The translations under genes were made by a program, and so were the position numbers. A stretch of 64,000 nucleotides of DNA from Sphingomonas sp. A2-49 (GTDB lineage Bacteria > Pseudomonadota > Alphaproteobacteria > Sphingomonadales > Sphingomonadaceae). The notes beneath the pieces were generated by a model. The model did not search any database, was not told the origin of the DNA, and saw only the letters and a list, made by a program, of their open reading frames with translations. Below, in pieces: positions 18,749 to 29,098 of the stretch (its first letter is position 1; each line of letters starts with the position of its first letter). Location: NCBI RefSeq assembly GCF_025548555.1, contig NZ_JAJLPA010000005.1, forward strand, positions 62,001 to 126,000, given 5' to 3'.

Positions 18749-19027
18749 TCAGTATCCGGCGCGATACCCCGAATAGCGACAGGCGTCCGTGTCGTCGGGA
18801 TGCTTGCGGCAGCGTTCGGCGGCCTGCTTGCGCTCGCGGCCTTCCTTCGCCTCCTGCTTGCGCATCTTGCGGCCATAGTTGCGGTCGGCCTCGTCCTGGC
18901 TGGTCGTCGTCCAGTCGATCGCCTTGCCGGCGACCTGGAACGGCGCCTTCACGATCGTCGCGGCGGTGCTGATGCAGCCGCTGGTCGCGAGTGCGAGCGG
19001 AATGGAGAGGAACGGGGCGATACGCAT
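18749..19027 (-). CDS. Small predicted lipoprotein
   Basis: 92 residues. Signal MRIAPFLSIPLALATSGC with a lipobox-like ATSGC, followed by a charged Lys/Glu/Arg-rich stretch (about 50-75) and two later cysteines in RCRKHPDDTDACRY. The ATG directly abuts the glpQ stop (TAA-ATG), so it is co-transcribed with glpQ. Function unknown. Confidence 0.75.
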   Translation of the reverse strand: MRIAPFLSIPLALATSGCISTAATIVKAPFQVAGKAIDWTTTSQDEADRNYGRKMRKQEAKEGRERKQAAERCRKHPDDTDACRYSGYRAGY

Positions 19028-20083
19028 TTACCGATGATCCTTGGCCGCGCGGCGGGCTTCGACGCCGGTTAGCGGATAATCGGTGAAGAATCCGTCGATG
19101 CCAAGCGCCAGTGCGTCGCGCATCTCGCGCATGAGATCGCCATGGCCCGCGGGATCCTCGCCCCGGCGCAAGGCGGCGGGCAGGAAGGCGTTCTCCGCAC
19201 GATAGGTCCAGGGATGGACGCGAAGGCCCGCGGCATGCGCATCCGCGACCAGACCGGTCGGCGTCACGCCGGCCCACAGCTGCGCCTTGTCGGGCCCGAT
19301 GCCCCAGGCATAGCCCGCGATCGCGCGCAGCCCCGCCGGCGTCAGCATCGCGGCATAGTCGGGCGCCGCGCCGTCGGCCGGCCCGCCCTGCCCCGCCACC
19401 AGCTGGATCAGGCGGATACGGGTCAGCGTACGGATATGGCGCAGGTTTTCCACCTCGAACGACTGGATGAACACCGGTGCGTCGGCATCGTCCCAGCCGG
19501 CGCGGTGCAGTTCCGCGACGAGCAACGCGTCGGTCGGGTGGCCGATCGCGGCGAAATAGGTGGGGTGCTTGGTTTCGGGATAGATGCCGACGTGGCGACG
19601 CTTCGCCAGCGCGATGATGTCCCCCAGCGTCGGGATCGCGAACCGGCCGTCGAAGCGCGCATTGGCGGGGCGCAGTGCCGGCAGCCGCTCCTTGGCGCGC
19701 AGCGTCTTCAGCTCGGCGAGCGTGAAATCCTCGACGAACCAGTCGGTCAGCGTGCGGCCGTCGATCGTCTTCGTCGTCCGGCGCGCCGCGAATTCCGGGT
19801 GCGTGGCGACATCGGTGGTGTCGCCGATCGCATTTTCATGCCGCGCGACGAGGACGTCGTCCTTCGTCGGCACCAGATCGGGCTCGATGACATCGGCGCC
19901 CTGGTCGATCGCCAGTTCATAGGCGGCGAGCGTGTGCTCGGGGCGCGATCCGCTGGCGCCGCGATGGGCGATGACGATCGGCGGCGATAGCGGAGCGGCG
20001 GTCATCGCCCGATCCTGCCCGGTCGTGGGCGCCGACGCCAGCAGCGCGGCAGTGAGAGCGATTCGCAATCCGGAAACCATCAT
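19028..20083 (-). CDS. glpQ: Periplasmic glycerophosphodiester phosphodiesterase
   Basis: 351 residues from the first of two adjacent ATGs (20083). An N-terminal signal peptide (about 1-23) indicates export. GDPD motifs include [19 protein letters not shown] and GADVIEPDL, with catalytic His and Glu/Asp metal ligands; the C-terminal IDGFFTDYP completes the family pattern. It releases glycerol-3-phosphate from glycerophosphodiesters. Transport genes are not adjacent. It lies upstream of and abuts a small lipoprotein gene. Confidence 0.93.
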   Translation of the reverse strand: MMVSGLRIALTAALLASAPTTGQDRAMTAAPLSPPIVIAHRGASGSRPEHTLAAYELAIDQGADVIEPDLVPTKDDVLVARHENAIGDTTDVATHPEFAARRTTKTIDGRTLTDWFVEDFTLAELKTLRAKERLPALRPANARFDGRFAIPTLGDIIALAKRRHVGIYPETKHPTYFAAIGHPTDALLVAELHRAGWDDADAPVFIQSFEVENLRHIRTLTRIRLIQLVAGQGGPADGAAPDYAAMLTPAGLRAIAGYAWGIGPDKAQLWAGVTPTGLVADAHAAGLRVHPWTYRAENAFLPAALRRGEDPAGHGDLMREMRDALALGIDGFFTDYPLTGVEARRAAKDHR

Positions 20084-20146
20084 GGATACGGGCGTTAGGA
20101 CGACAATCCTACACGGGTGCGACACCCGATCTTTGCGAGGCAGCGC

Positions 20147-20686
20147 ATGAACTTCACGATCAACGGCCAATCGTTCGAGGCCGAACCGGATATCCGCACC
20201 TCGCTGCTCGACCTGTGCCGCGAGCATCTGGGCCTGACCGGCAGCAAGAAGGGGTGCGACCACGGCCAGTGCGGCGCCTGCACGATGCTGGTCAACGGCC
20301 GCCGGATCAACAGCTGCCTCAGCCTTGCGGTCATGCATCAGGACGACGAGATCGTGACGATCGAGGGGCTGGGCACGCCCGACGACCTCCATCCGCTGCA
20401 ATCGGCCTTCGTCCGCCACGACGGGTATCAATGCGGCTATTGCACGCCGGGGCAGATCTGCTCCGCGGCGGGCATGCTCGACGAGGTGCGCAAGGGCTGG
20501 GCCAGCCACGTCAGCGGCGACCTCGACAAGCCGAAATTCGACGACGAGGAGATTTCGGAGCGGATGAGCGGCAACCTGTGCCGCTGTGCCGCTTATCCCA
20601 ACATCGTCGATGCGATCCGCGAGGTCGCGGAGGCGGAGGGCGTCGTCGACATCGCGTTACGCCACAAGGCGGAGGTGGGCGCATGA
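20147..20686 (+). CDS. paoA: Molybdenum aldehyde dehydrogenase, [2Fe-2S] subunit
   Basis: 179 residues from the ATG at 20147, with a GAGG site about 6 bp upstream. Two [2Fe-2S] clusters: a ferredoxin-like one with [11 protein letters not shown] and a later Cys, and a helical one with CGYCTPGQ and CRCAAYPN. E. coli PaoA carries a Tat signal; none is visible here, so the enzyme is probably cytoplasmic. Its stop overlaps the paoB-like start (ATGA). The symbol is by family resemblance. Confidence 0.88.
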   Translation: MNFTINGQSFEAEPDIRTSLLDLCREHLGLTGSKKGCDHGQCGACTMLVNGRRINSCLSLAVMHQDDEIVTIEGLGTPDDLHPLQSAFVRHDGYQCGYCTPGQICSAAGMLDEVRKGWASHVSGDLDKPKFDDEEISERMSGNLCRCAAYPNIVDAIREVAEAEGVVDIALRHKAEVGA

Positions 20687-21678
20687 AGACCTTCACCTAT
20701 GCGAAAGCGGACAGCGCAGCCGCGGCGGTCTCCGGGTCGGACGCCGCCGGGGTCAAATATATCGCCGGCGGCACCAACCTGCTCGACCTGATGAAGCTGC
20801 AGATCGAGACGCCGGACAAGCTCGTCGACATCAGCCGCCTGCCGCTCGACACGATCGACGAACGCGACGACGGCGGCCTGACGATCGGCGCGCTGGTGCC
20901 CAACAGCGACCTCGCCGCCGATCCGCGCGTCATAGCGGGTTACGAGGTGCTGAGCCGCGCCTTGCTGGCCGGCGCGTCGGGCCAGCTGCGCAACAAGGCG
21001 TCGACCGGGGGCAACCTGCTCCAGCGGACGCGTTGCTATTATTTCTACGACACGGCGACGCCGTGCAACAAGCGCGAGCCCGGCAGCGGCTGTTCGGCGA
21101 TCGGCGGCTACAACCGCATCCTCGCCGTGCTCGGTACGTCCGACCAGTGTATCGCGACGCACCCCAGCGACATGGCGGTGGCGATGCGCGCGCTCGGCGC
21201 GACGATCATCACGTTGAAGGCGGACGGCGACAAGCGCCGCATCCCGATCGACGACTTCTATCGCCTGCCCGGCACCACGCCCGATGTGGAAACGGCGCTG
21301 GAGCCCGGTGAACTCATCACCCATATCGAGTTGCCCGCGCCTCCCAAGGGACGCCAGACGTACCGCAAGGTCCGCGACCGCGCCTCATATGCCTTCGCCC
21401 TGGTGTCGGTGGCGGGCGTCGTCGACGTGCAGGACGACCGCATCGCCAGCGCCGCGCTGGCGTTCGGCGGCCTCGGTCCGATGCCGTGGCGCGATGCCGC
21501 GGTGGAGGCGGCACTGGTCGGCAAGGCGCCGTCGGATGCGGCCTTCGCGGCGGCGGCCGACGCCTTGCTCGCCGATGCCAGGGGCCATGGCTCGAACGAC
21601 TTCAAGATTCCGCTCGCGCGGCGGGTCCTGATCGCCACCTTGCGTGAATTGACCGGGTCCGCCCCGGCGGGAGAATAA
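20683..21678 (+). CDS. paoB: Molybdenum aldehyde dehydrogenase, FAD subunit
   Basis: 331 residues. FAD-binding [11 protein letters not shown] near residue 27 and the [11 protein letters not shown] block. Four cysteines in a loop (RTRC, TPC, GSGC and [10 protein letters not shown]) match the extra [4Fe-4S] insertion known from PaoB and 4-hydroxybenzoyl-CoA reductase. It passes electrons between the iron-sulphur subunit and FAD. ATGA overlap upstream and a 3-bp gap to the next gene. Confidence 0.9.
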   Translation: MKTFTYAKADSAAAAVSGSDAAGVKYIAGGTNLLDLMKLQIETPDKLVDISRLPLDTIDERDDGGLTIGALVPNSDLAADPRVIAGYEVLSRALLAGASGQLRNKASTGGNLLQRTRCYYFYDTATPCNKREPGSGCSAIGGYNRILAVLGTSDQCIATHPSDMAVAMRALGATIITLKADGDKRRIPIDDFYRLPGTTPDVETALEPGELITHIELPAPPKGRQTYRKVRDRASYAFALVSVAGVVDVQDDRIASAALAFGGLGPMPWRDAAVEAALVGKAPSDAAFAAAADALLADARGHGSNDFKIPLARRVLIATLRELTGSAPAGE

Positions 21679-21681
21679 GCG

Positions 21682-23916
21682 ATGTTCGGTTTCGGCAAGG
21701 GCGATACCCATTCGCTGACGATGAATGCGGCGCATCCCGACAGCCTGCTCGACACGAGCGTGCAGGACGTGATCGGCAAGCCGATCGACCGGATCGACGG
21801 GCCGCGCAAGGTATCGGGCACGGCCACCTATGCCGCGGAATATGCGCTCGACAACGTCGCCTACGGATATCTGGTGCGGGCGACGGTCGGTGCAGGCAAG
21901 ATCCGGACGCTCGACGCGTCGCGGGCAAAGGCGATGCCCGGGGTGATCGACGTCATCACCGATTATGCGAGCTTCATCCGCAATCCGCAGCAGGGCGGCG
22001 AGACGACCGCGCCCGCGCAGGGGGTCGAGGACGTCGCCTATCACGGCGAGATCATCGCGATCGTCATCGCCGAAAGCTATGAGGTCGCGCGCGACGCCGC
22101 GATGCAGGTCCGCGTCGACTATGCCCCGGGCGAAGGACGCTACGATTTCGCCCTGCACCGCGACGAGGCGGAGAAGCCCAAGCCGCAGCAGATCCCGCCG
22201 CACCACAAGCAGGGCGACGTCGACGCGGCGATGGCCGCGGCGGCGCATACGATCGACGTCACCTATACGACGCCCAGCCAGAATTCGGCGGCGATGGAGC
22301 CGCATGCCAGCCTGGCTGTATGGGAGGACGGCGCGCTGACGCTGTACGGCGCCTATCAGATGCCCGCATCCGACAAGCTGCAACTTGCCAAGGCGCTGGG
22401 CGTGTCGGCGAGCAAGGTGCGGATCGTCGCGGCGTTCGTGGGCGGCGGCTTCGGATCGAAGCTGGGCATCGCACCCGAAAGCGTCGCTGCGGCGATCGCG
22501 GCCAAGCGGCTCGGCCGGCCGGTCAAGGCGGTGATGGCGCGCCAGCAGGTGTTCGACGCGACCGTGCGCCGTTCGAACACCGAACAGCGGATGCGGCTGG
22601 GCGCCGGCACGGATGGCAGGCTGACCGCGATCGGGCACGAGACGATCGTCTCCAACCTGCCCGGCGAGGACTTCTTCGAACCCTGCGGTGCCTCCACGCA
22701 CTTCATGTACGACGGCGAGAACCGCCTCATCACCCACGACATCGTCCGGCTCGACTGGATGCTGGCGGGATCGATGCGCGCGCCGGGCGAGGCGGTCGGC
22801 CTGATCGCGCTGGAAGGCGCGATGGACGAGCTGGCCGAGCAGATGGGCATCGACCCGATCGAGCTGCGCAAGCGCAACGAGCCGAAGGTCGATCCGGAAA
22901 AGAACGTCCCCTATTCGTCGCGCGCGCTGATCCCGTGCCTCGAGGCGGGCGCGGCCAGGTTCGGCTGGCGCAACCGCAAGCCCGCCGGCACCGACCGGCG
23001 CGGCGACTGGCTGCATGGCATCGGCGTCGCCTCCGCCGCGCGCTCGAACATGCTCCAGAAATCGTCCGCCAAGGTATCGATCGACGGACAGGGCAAGGCG
23101 ATCGTCGAGACCGACATGACCGACATCGGTACCGGCACCTATACGATCCTGGGACAGATCGCCGCCGAGCTGCTCGGGCTGCCGATCGCGGACGTCACCG
23201 TGCACCTCGGCGACACCGATGCGCCTCCGGGCGCAGGCTCCGGCGGATCGTGGGGCGCGGCCTCGTCGGGATCGTCGGTCTATCTCGCCTGCGAGGCGCT
23301 GCGCGACCAGATCGCGAAGGCGATGGACGTGGACGCCGCGGCCATGACGCTGAAGGACGGGCTGGCGATCGCCGACAACCGCAGCGTGCCGTTGCGCGCG
23401 CTCGTCGGCAAGGGACTCTCCGCCACCGGCGAGATCAACGCCGGCCAGCAGGAAAAGGCGTTCAACCAGGCAAGCTACGGCGCGCATTTCGCCGAGGTGG
23501 CGGTCCATGCGGTCACCGGCGAGGTGCGCGTCAAGCGGATGCTCGGCGTGTTCACCGCGGGACGCATCCTCAATGAAAAGACCGCGCGCTCGCAGTGCCT
23601 TGGCGGCATGACGTTCGGCATCGGCTGCGCGCTGACCGAGGATCTGGTCAACGATCACCGCAACGGCAAGGTGGTGAACCGCGATCTCGGCGAATATCAC
23701 GTACCCGTGAACGCCGACGTGCCGCAGCTGGAGGTGGAATTCCTGCACGAACGCGACATCCAGGCCAATCCGCTTCACGCCAAGGGGCTGGGCGAACTGG
23801 GTATCTGCGGTGCTGCCGCGGCGATCGGCAACGCGGTCTACAATGCGACCGGCGTCCGCGTCCGCGACTATCCGCTGACGCTGGACAAGCTGCTGGGGGG
23901 CCTGCCCGCGATGTAA
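21682..23916 (+). CDS. paoC: Molybdopterin-binding catalytic subunit, first copy
   Basis: 744 residues. Xanthine oxidase-family large subunit with the usual blocks: MEPHASLAVW, AFVGGGFGSK, MRAPGEAVG, GSGGSWGAASSG and the C-terminal KGLGELGICGA, whose Glu is the catalytic base. It should oxidise aldehydes at a molybdopterin cytosine dinucleotide centre. It is paralogous to the next gene along its full length. An N-terminal stretch of about 30 residues before DRIDGPRKVSG is absent in shorter family members. Confidence 0.9.
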   Translation: MFGFGKGDTHSLTMNAAHPDSLLDTSVQDVIGKPIDRIDGPRKVSGTATYAAEYALDNVAYGYLVRATVGAGKIRTLDASRAKAMPGVIDVITDYASFIRNPQQGGETTAPAQGVEDVAYHGEIIAIVIAESYEVARDAAMQVRVDYAPGEGRYDFALHRDEAEKPKPQQIPPHHKQGDVDAAMAAAAHTIDVTYTTPSQNSAAMEPHASLAVWEDGALTLYGAYQMPASDKLQLAKALGVSASKVRIVAAFVGGGFGSKLGIAPESVAAAIAAKRLGRPVKAVMARQQVFDATVRRSNTEQRMRLGAGTDGRLTAIGHETIVSNLPGEDFFEPCGASTHFMYDGENRLITHDIVRLDWMLAGSMRAPGEAVGLIALEGAMDELAEQMGIDPIELRKRNEPKVDPEKNVPYSSRALIPCLEAGAARFGWRNRKPAGTDRRGDWLHGIGVASAARSNMLQKSSAKVSIDGQGKAIVETDMTDIGTGTYTILGQIAAELLGLPIADVTVHLGDTDAPPGAGSGGSWGAASSGSSVYLACEALRDQIAKAMDVDAAAMTLKDGLAIADNRSVPLRALVGKGLSATGEINAGQQEKAFNQASYGAHFAEVAVHAVTGEVRVKRMLGVFTAGRILNEKTARSQCLGGMTFGIGCALTEDLVNDHRNGKVVNRDLGEYHVPVNADVPQLEVEFLHERDIQANPLHAKGLGELGICGAAAAIGNAVYNATGVRVRDYPLTLDKLLGGLPAM

Positions 23917-23991
23917 GTGGCCGCCGGCCTTACCCATGGGCCGGCGCCACCCTACATTGGCCCGGCCGACCGGGCAGCGAGGACCGACGCG

Positions 23992-26196
23992 ATGAACGAG
24001 ATGACGATGGACCGGGCCTATCGCCCCGCCGCGCTGACGCGTGCCCAACAAGGGGTGCTGGGCCGGCCGCTGCCGCGGATCGAAGGGCCGGCCAAGGTCG
24101 CGGGCGTCGCGACCTATGCGTTCGAAGGCGCACCCGACGGCACCGCCTGCGCGGCGATCGTCGGCGCGCCGATCGGTAGCGGACGCGTGACCGGGATCGA
24201 CGTCGCCGCTGCCGAAGCCCTGCCCGGCGTGATCGCGGTGATCCACGACGACCCCCGGATGGTGACCGGCGGCGGCAATTCGCAGGGCCAGCCGCACAGC
24301 GGCACCGACGCGATCTTCCACTATGGCCAGCCGGTTGCGATCGTGGTGGCGGAGGATCAGGCGATCGCGCGGGAGGCCGCGCGGCTGGTCGTCGTGCATG
24401 CCGAACCCGGCGAACACCGCTTCGACCGCGATGCCGCCCCGGTCGACACGGATCACGGCCTCGGCTTCCTGCCCGCGATCGACATCGGCGACCTCGACGC
24501 CGCGCTGGCGGCGGCGCCGGTTACGCTCGATCGCAGCTATACGACGCCGGTGCATTATCCCGCCGCGCTCGAACCGCATGCCAGCACGGTGTCGTGGGAC
24601 GCGGGAAAACTGACCGTGCGGACGAGCAACCAGGTGATCGGCGGCGCGCGCGGCACGATCGCGACCGCGCTGGGAATCGCGAAGGATGACGTGCGCGTGC
24701 TGGCGCCGTTCGTCGGCGGCGGCTTCGGCGGCAAGACCGGGGTCGGGCCGGAGGTGATCCTGGCCGCGATCGCCGCAGAGCGGATCGGCCGGCCGGTGAA
24801 GGTGGCGTTGCCCCGCGCGCAGACCGCCTATCTGGTCCACCACCGCAGCGCGACGACGCAGCGCGTCCGCATCGGTGCCGGGCGCGACGGGCGGATCACC
24901 GCGTTCGCGCACGAAGGCATCGCGGCGCAGAACGACGATGCCAGCTTTCTGGAGCCGATCCCGTTCGGGTCGCTGCCGCTCTATGCCGGCGAGGCGCGGC
25001 GGTTCCGCACCGACCTGATCCGGCTCGACCTGCCCGCAACCGGCGCGGTCCGCGCGCCGGGCGAGGCGATCGGCACCTTCGCGGTCGAATGCGCGATGGA
25101 CGAGCTGGCGGAGACGCTGGGCCTCGATCCGGTCGCGCTGCGCCGGATCAACGAGCCGCAGGTCGATCCGGTCAGCGGCAAGCCCTTCTCCACGCGGCGC
25201 CTGATCGACTGCTACGACGAGGGCGCGCGGCGTTTCGGCTGGGACGCGCGCAAGGCCGCGCCGGGATCGACCCGCGAGGGCGAATGGCTGATCGGCCACG
25301 GCATGGCGGCGGCGTTGCGCGGCAACTTCACCGTCAAGGCGGAGGCGCGGGTGCGGCTGGAGGCGGACGGCCGCGCGGTCGTCGAAACCGACATGACCGA
25401 CATCGGCACCGGCACCTATACGATCCTGGCGCAGACCGCGGGCGAGATGCTCGGGCTGCCGATCGCCGATATCGATGTGCGGATCGGCGACACCGATCTG
25501 CCACCCAGCGCCGGGTCGGGCGGGTCCTTCGGTGCGGGCAGCGCCTGTTCGGCGATCGTGCTGGCGTGCGAGGACATCATCACCGAGCTGGCGCGAAGGA
25601 TGAACGCCGCGCCCGACGAGCTGTCGCTCGCGGATGGCTGCGTCACCGCCGGCGGACGCAGCGTCGCGCTCGCCGACCTGATGCGCGGGCAGGCGATCGT
25701 CGCCACCGGCAAGACGGCCCCCGGCAAAGAATCGCAACGCACCAGCCAGGCGAGCCACGGCGCGCATTTCGTCGAGGTCGCGGTGAACGCCGTCAGCGGC
25801 GAGGTGCGCGTGCGGCGGATGCTCGGCGTATTCGACGTCGGGCGGGTGCTCAACGCCGCCACCGCGCGCAACCAGCTGATCGGCGGCATGGTCTGGGGCC
25901 TGTCCTACGCGCTGGGCGAGGAAGCGGTCGTCGACACGCGCAACGGACATTTCGTCAATCCCGACTTCGGCGAGTATCACGTCGCGGTCCACGCCGACGT
26001 CCCGCGGATCGAGGTGCATTTCATCGAGGAGATCGACGACAGCGCCAATCCGGTCGGCGCGAAGGGTGTCGGCGAGCTGGGGATATCGGGCGCCGGCGCG
26101 GCGGTGGCGAATGCGATCTACAATGCATGCGGCGTGCGGGTGCGCGACTTCCCCGTGACGCTCGACAAATTGCTGGCGGGTTTGCCCGCCGTATAG
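23992..26196 (+). CDS. Molybdopterin-binding catalytic subunit, second copy
   Basis: 734 residues from the ATG at 23992 (a GCGAGG-type site lies upstream; a GTG at 23917 gives a longer, less likely form). It has the same blocks as the preceding paralogue with substitutions near the active site: LEPHASTVSW, PFVGGGFGGK, VRAPGEAIG, GSGGSFGAGSAC and KGVGELGISGA. The catalytic Glu is kept, so it should be active. Two full catalytic subunits with one shared electron-transfer pair suggest alternative enzymes or a mixed complex. Confidence 0.88.
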   Translation: MNEMTMDRAYRPAALTRAQQGVLGRPLPRIEGPAKVAGVATYAFEGAPDGTACAAIVGAPIGSGRVTGIDVAAAEALPGVIAVIHDDPRMVTGGGNSQGQPHSGTDAIFHYGQPVAIVVAEDQAIAREAARLVVVHAEPGEHRFDRDAAPVDTDHGLGFLPAIDIGDLDAALAAAPVTLDRSYTTPVHYPAALEPHASTVSWDAGKLTVRTSNQVIGGARGTIATALGIAKDDVRVLAPFVGGGFGGKTGVGPEVILAAIAAERIGRPVKVALPRAQTAYLVHHRSATTQRVRIGAGRDGRITAFAHEGIAAQNDDASFLEPIPFGSLPLYAGEARRFRTDLIRLDLPATGAVRAPGEAIGTFAVECAMDELAETLGLDPVALRRINEPQVDPVSGKPFSTRRLIDCYDEGARRFGWDARKAAPGSTREGEWLIGHGMAAALRGNFTVKAEARVRLEADGRAVVETDMTDIGTGTYTILAQTAGEMLGLPIADIDVRIGDTDLPPSAGSGGSFGAGSACSAIVLACEDIITELARRMNAAPDELSLADGCVTAGGRSVALADLMRGQAIVATGKTAPGKESQRTSQASHGAHFVEVAVNAVSGEVRVRRMLGVFDVGRVLNAATARNQLIGGMVWGLSYALGEEAVVDTRNGHFVNPDFGEYHVAVHADVPRIEVHFIEEIDDSANPVGAKGVGELGISGAGAAVANAIYNACGVRVRDFPVTLDKLLAGLPAV

Positions 26197-26238
26197 AGCC
26201 GGCCCGGCGCGAGCCGGCAGATGAGAAAGACGAAGAGA

Positions 26239-27162
26239 ATGGCCGAAAACGATTCCGTCATCGCCGCGGCGCGCAGCTGGCAGGGCGAACCGCTCGCGCT
26301 CGCGACCGTCGTGTCGACCTGGGGCAGCGCGCCGCGCCCGCGCGGCAGCCACATGCTGGTCCATGCGGACGGCCGGTTCGAGGGATCCGTCTCGGGCGGA
26401 TGCGTCGAGAGCGACATCCTGCAGACCGCCGCCGACGTCATCGCCGGGGCGCCGTTCCAGCTGCGCAACTATGGCGTCGCCGATGCCGCGGCGTGGGAGG
26501 TCGGCCTGCCCTGCGGCGGCGAGATCGCGGTGATGGTGCAGCCGGTGTCGGCGGCGGGGTTCGACCCCGAGCTGTTCGACCGGATCGCCGAGGCGCGCGA
26601 CCATGGCCAGGCGCTGACCGTGACGACCGACCTGTCGACCGGGCACAGCGACCTTCGCCCGGCCGAAACGGGCGAGGTGTTCGTCAACCGCTACGATCCG
26701 CCGCGCCGGCTGCTGATCGTCGGCGCGGTGCAGATCGCGCAGGCGCTCGCCGCGCTGGCGACGACGCTGGGCATCGACACGACCGTGATCGATCCCAGGG
26801 CGCGCTTCCTGACCGAGGAGCGCTTCCCCGGCGTGACGCTCGACGATCGCTGGCCCGACGAGGCGATCGCGGCCCGGCGGCCCGGCCCGTCGACCGCGAT
26901 CGTGACGCTCAGCCACGACATCAAGATCGACGACCCCGCGCTGATCGCGGCGCTGGCAACGAACGCGCCCTATGTCGGGGCGCTCGGCAGTCGGCGCAGC
27001 CATGCCGCGCGTCGCGAGCGGCTGGCGGCGGCAGGGCTGGGCGCGGAGCAGATCGACCGCATCGACGCCCCCGTCGGGATCGACATCGGCGCGATCGGCC
27101 CGTCGGAGATCGCGCTGTCGATCGCCGCCGCCATGGTCGGCGCGTTCCATGATCACGGTTGA
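26239..27162 (+). CDS. XdhC-family molybdenum cofactor insertion factor
   Basis: 307 residues from the ATG at 26239, preceded by purine-rich AAGACGAAGAGA; an in-frame ATG at 26221 is an alternative. The N-terminal XdhC/CoxI domain (STWGSAPRPRGSHMLV, SGGCVESDI) and C-terminal Rossmann-type domain (YVGALGSRRSHAARRERL) are both present. XdhC proteins bind and sulphurate the cofactor before insertion into xanthine oxidase-family enzymes, which fits its place after the two catalytic subunits. Confidence 0.88.
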   Translation: MAENDSVIAAARSWQGEPLALATVVSTWGSAPRPRGSHMLVHADGRFEGSVSGGCVESDILQTAADVIAGAPFQLRNYGVADAAAWEVGLPCGGEIAVMVQPVSAAGFDPELFDRIAEARDHGQALTVTTDLSTGHSDLRPAETGEVFVNRYDPPRRLLIVGAVQIAQALAALATTLGIDTTVIDPRARFLTEERFPGVTLDDRWPDEAIAARRPGPSTAIVTLSHDIKIDDPALIAALATNAPYVGALGSRRSHAARRERLAAAGLGAEQIDRIDAPVGIDIGAIGPSEIALSIAAAMVGAFHDHG

Positions 27163-27757
27163 GGACAGCGTCCTCGTCCTGCTCGCCGCGGGGCGGTCGC
27201 GGCGGATGGGCGACGTCGGCAGCAAGCTCGACGAACCGTTTCTCGGCCGTCCGCTCGGCCTGCACGTCGCGGTGGCGCTGGAGGACATGCCGTTCCGGGA
27301 ACGCGTCGCCGTCGTCGGACGGGCGGACTGCGACTATGCCGCGCACGGCTTCACGCTGGTCCGCAACGACGATCCGCAGCTGGGCATGGGCCGCTCGCTC
27401 GCGCTCGGCGTCGCCTGCGCGCGGGCGCATGGGGTGCGGGGGATCGTCGTCGCGCTCGCCGACATGCCGCGGGTGACCGCGACGCACATCCTGCGGCTGC
27501 TCGACGCCGCCGAGGGCGACGATGCGGTGGTCGCATCGAGCGACGGCCGCTCGCCCGGCCCGCCCGCGGTGTTCGGACGCGCCCGGTTCGATGCGCTCGA
27601 ACGGCTGGAGGGCGATGCCGGCGCGCGGGACCTGGTGCGCGCGGGCCGCCATGTCGTCACCGCGCCCGCCGAACTGATCGACGTCGACACGGCGGAGGAC
27701 CTTCAGCGGCTGCGCGCGCTGGTCCATGCGCCCGAGGCGCGCCGCCACCCGCGCTGA
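27149..27757 (+). CDS. MobA-like nucleotidyltransferase (MocA type)
   Basis: 202 residues. Starts at an ATG 14 bp inside the end of xdhC. The N-terminal nucleotide-binding signature LLAAGRSRRMG and ADMPRV (Asp for metal) fit the MobA/MocA family. In this setting it most likely adds CMP to molybdopterin to form the cytosine dinucleotide used by the aldehyde dehydrogenase. It is the last gene of the operon. Confidence 0.83.
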   Translation: MITVEDSVLVLLAAGRSRRMGDVGSKLDEPFLGRPLGLHVAVALEDMPFRERVAVVGRADCDYAAHGFTLVRNDDPQLGMGRSLALGVACARAHGVRGIVVALADMPRVTATHILRLLDAAEGDDAVVASSDGRSPGPPAVFGRARFDALERLEGDAGARDLVRAGRHVVTAPAELIDVDTAEDLQRLRALVHAPEARRHPR

Positions 27758-27793
27758 CGCCCTGTCGGCGATGCAGCCCGAACCGGTCCGGGG

Positions 27794-29098
27794 TTACGAC
27801 GACGGGGCCGTTCGCGCCCCGGGACCGGACCGGTCCTGGCGGCGGATCGGCAGCCGCCGCCCCTCGACCAGCGAGCGCCAGGCCCATTCGACTGGCGCGA
27901 TGCGATAGCGGCGCAGGTACAGGATCGCGGCCCAAACCAGCAGTGCGTCGACGGCCAGCGCGAGCAGCATCATCGACGCCCAGCCCAATCGCCCGTACAG
28001 CCCCAGCCCCATCGGCGAAAAGACCAGCCACGACACGATCATCGTCTGCGCGACATACAGCGTCAGCGCGGTGCGCCCCGTCGCCGCGAACGGGCGCAGC
28101 CACGCCATCGCGCGCGGCGATGACGCCAGCAGCATGACGATCGCCAGATGGCCGGCGGTCATCGCCAGCCGCGCCGCATCCTCCCACACCCAGGCGATCT
28201 CGACCCGCGCGTCGAACCGCGTCGCCTCCCACGCGGCGTAGGTCCGCAGCGGCAAGCCGACGCCATATCCCGCCGCCAGCAACCACCCGTAGCGGCGCCG
28301 CGACCAGCCCCCACCCAATGCCCCCCAGCGGAACAGGGCCGCGCCGATCAGCATCGTCGCCGCCGCTTCCCAGATGAAGACCAGTTCGTCGCCGCCCAGC
28401 CGGGACACCGCGACCCGCCACTGGCCGACGGCCCAGGCGCGGGCGTCGCCGCGCCCCGCCGCATCTTCGCGCCGGACGGCGGCGGCATCCGCGACGCGAA
28501 AGCGCGCCCGCTCCGCCGTCATCGTCCGCAGCGTGGCGACGGCGGTGCGGTCGCCCGACCCCGCCGCGGCGCGGACGCCCGCCTCGTGCCCGATCGCGCC
28601 GACGCCGGTCGCCATCGTGAACGCGGCATAGGACAGGCCGATCGCAAGCATCGCGCGTGGCGGCAGCGCCCGTGCCGTACAGGCGAACAGCGCGGCGACG
28701 GCATAGGTGTGGAGGATGTCGCCCGGCCACAGCAACAGCGCCATATGCGCCATCCCGAACGCCCAGAGCACGATGTTGCGCCACCCGTAGCGCAACGGCA
28801 GCGCGAGCGCGCCGGCGGATGCGGTGGCGATCCGGTCGGTCAGGATCAGCATCCCCGCACCGAACAACATCTCCAGCAGCCCGCGCGCGGTGCCCTCGAC
28901 CAGCAGGGTCCGCAGCCACCAGGCGATCCGATCCGCCTCGTTCCAGCCCAGATGCCGGATGTCCGACCAGTTGGCGGTCATCGACGCGCCCATCTCGCTG
29001 ACGTTCATGAACAGGATGCCGAGGATCGCCAGCCCGCGCAGGATGTCGAGCGTCGCGAGCCGCGGCGCGCCGTCGGGTTCGTCGCGCGCCGCGATCAC
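27794..29098 (-). CDS. DUF418-family membrane protein
   Basis: 434 residues from a GTG at 29098 that overlaps the stop of the upstream hydrolase. An N-terminal RLATLDILRGLAILGILFMN is the typical opening of DUF418 proteins. About ten hydrophobic segments follow, ending with the DUF418 block RYRIAPVEWAWRSLVEGRR. It is predicted to be an inner-membrane protein of unknown role; a transport or acyl-transfer role is only guessed for the family. Confidence 0.82.
   Translation of the reverse strand: MIAARDEPDGAPRLATLDILRGLAILGILFMNVSEMGASMTANWSDIRHLGWNEADRIAWWLRTLLVEGTARGLLEMLFGAGMLILTDRIATASAGALALPLRYGWRNIVLWAFGMAHMALLLWPGDILHTYAVAALFACTARALPPRAMLAIGLSYAAFTMATGVGAIGHEAGVRAAAGSGDRTAVATLRTMTAERARFRVADAAAVRREDAAGRGDARAWAVGQWRVAVSRLGGDELVFIWEAAATMLIGAALFRWGALGGGWSRRRYGWLLAAGYGVGLPLRTYAAWEATRFDARVEIAWVWEDAARLAMTAGHLAIVMLLASSPRAMAWLRPFAATGRTALTLYVAQTMIVSWLVFSPMGLGLYGRLGWASMMLLALAVDALLVWAAILYLRRYRIAPVEWAWRSLVEGRRLPIRRQDRSGPGARTAPSS

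Noticed and set aside
21385..27288. A 1967-codon open frame on the minus strand across the aldehyde dehydrogenase operon
   Set aside because: It is antisense to six well-supported genes with family motifs. Its translation is Arg/Ala/Gly/Asp-rich with no domain, as expected for the reverse frame of GC-rich genes.
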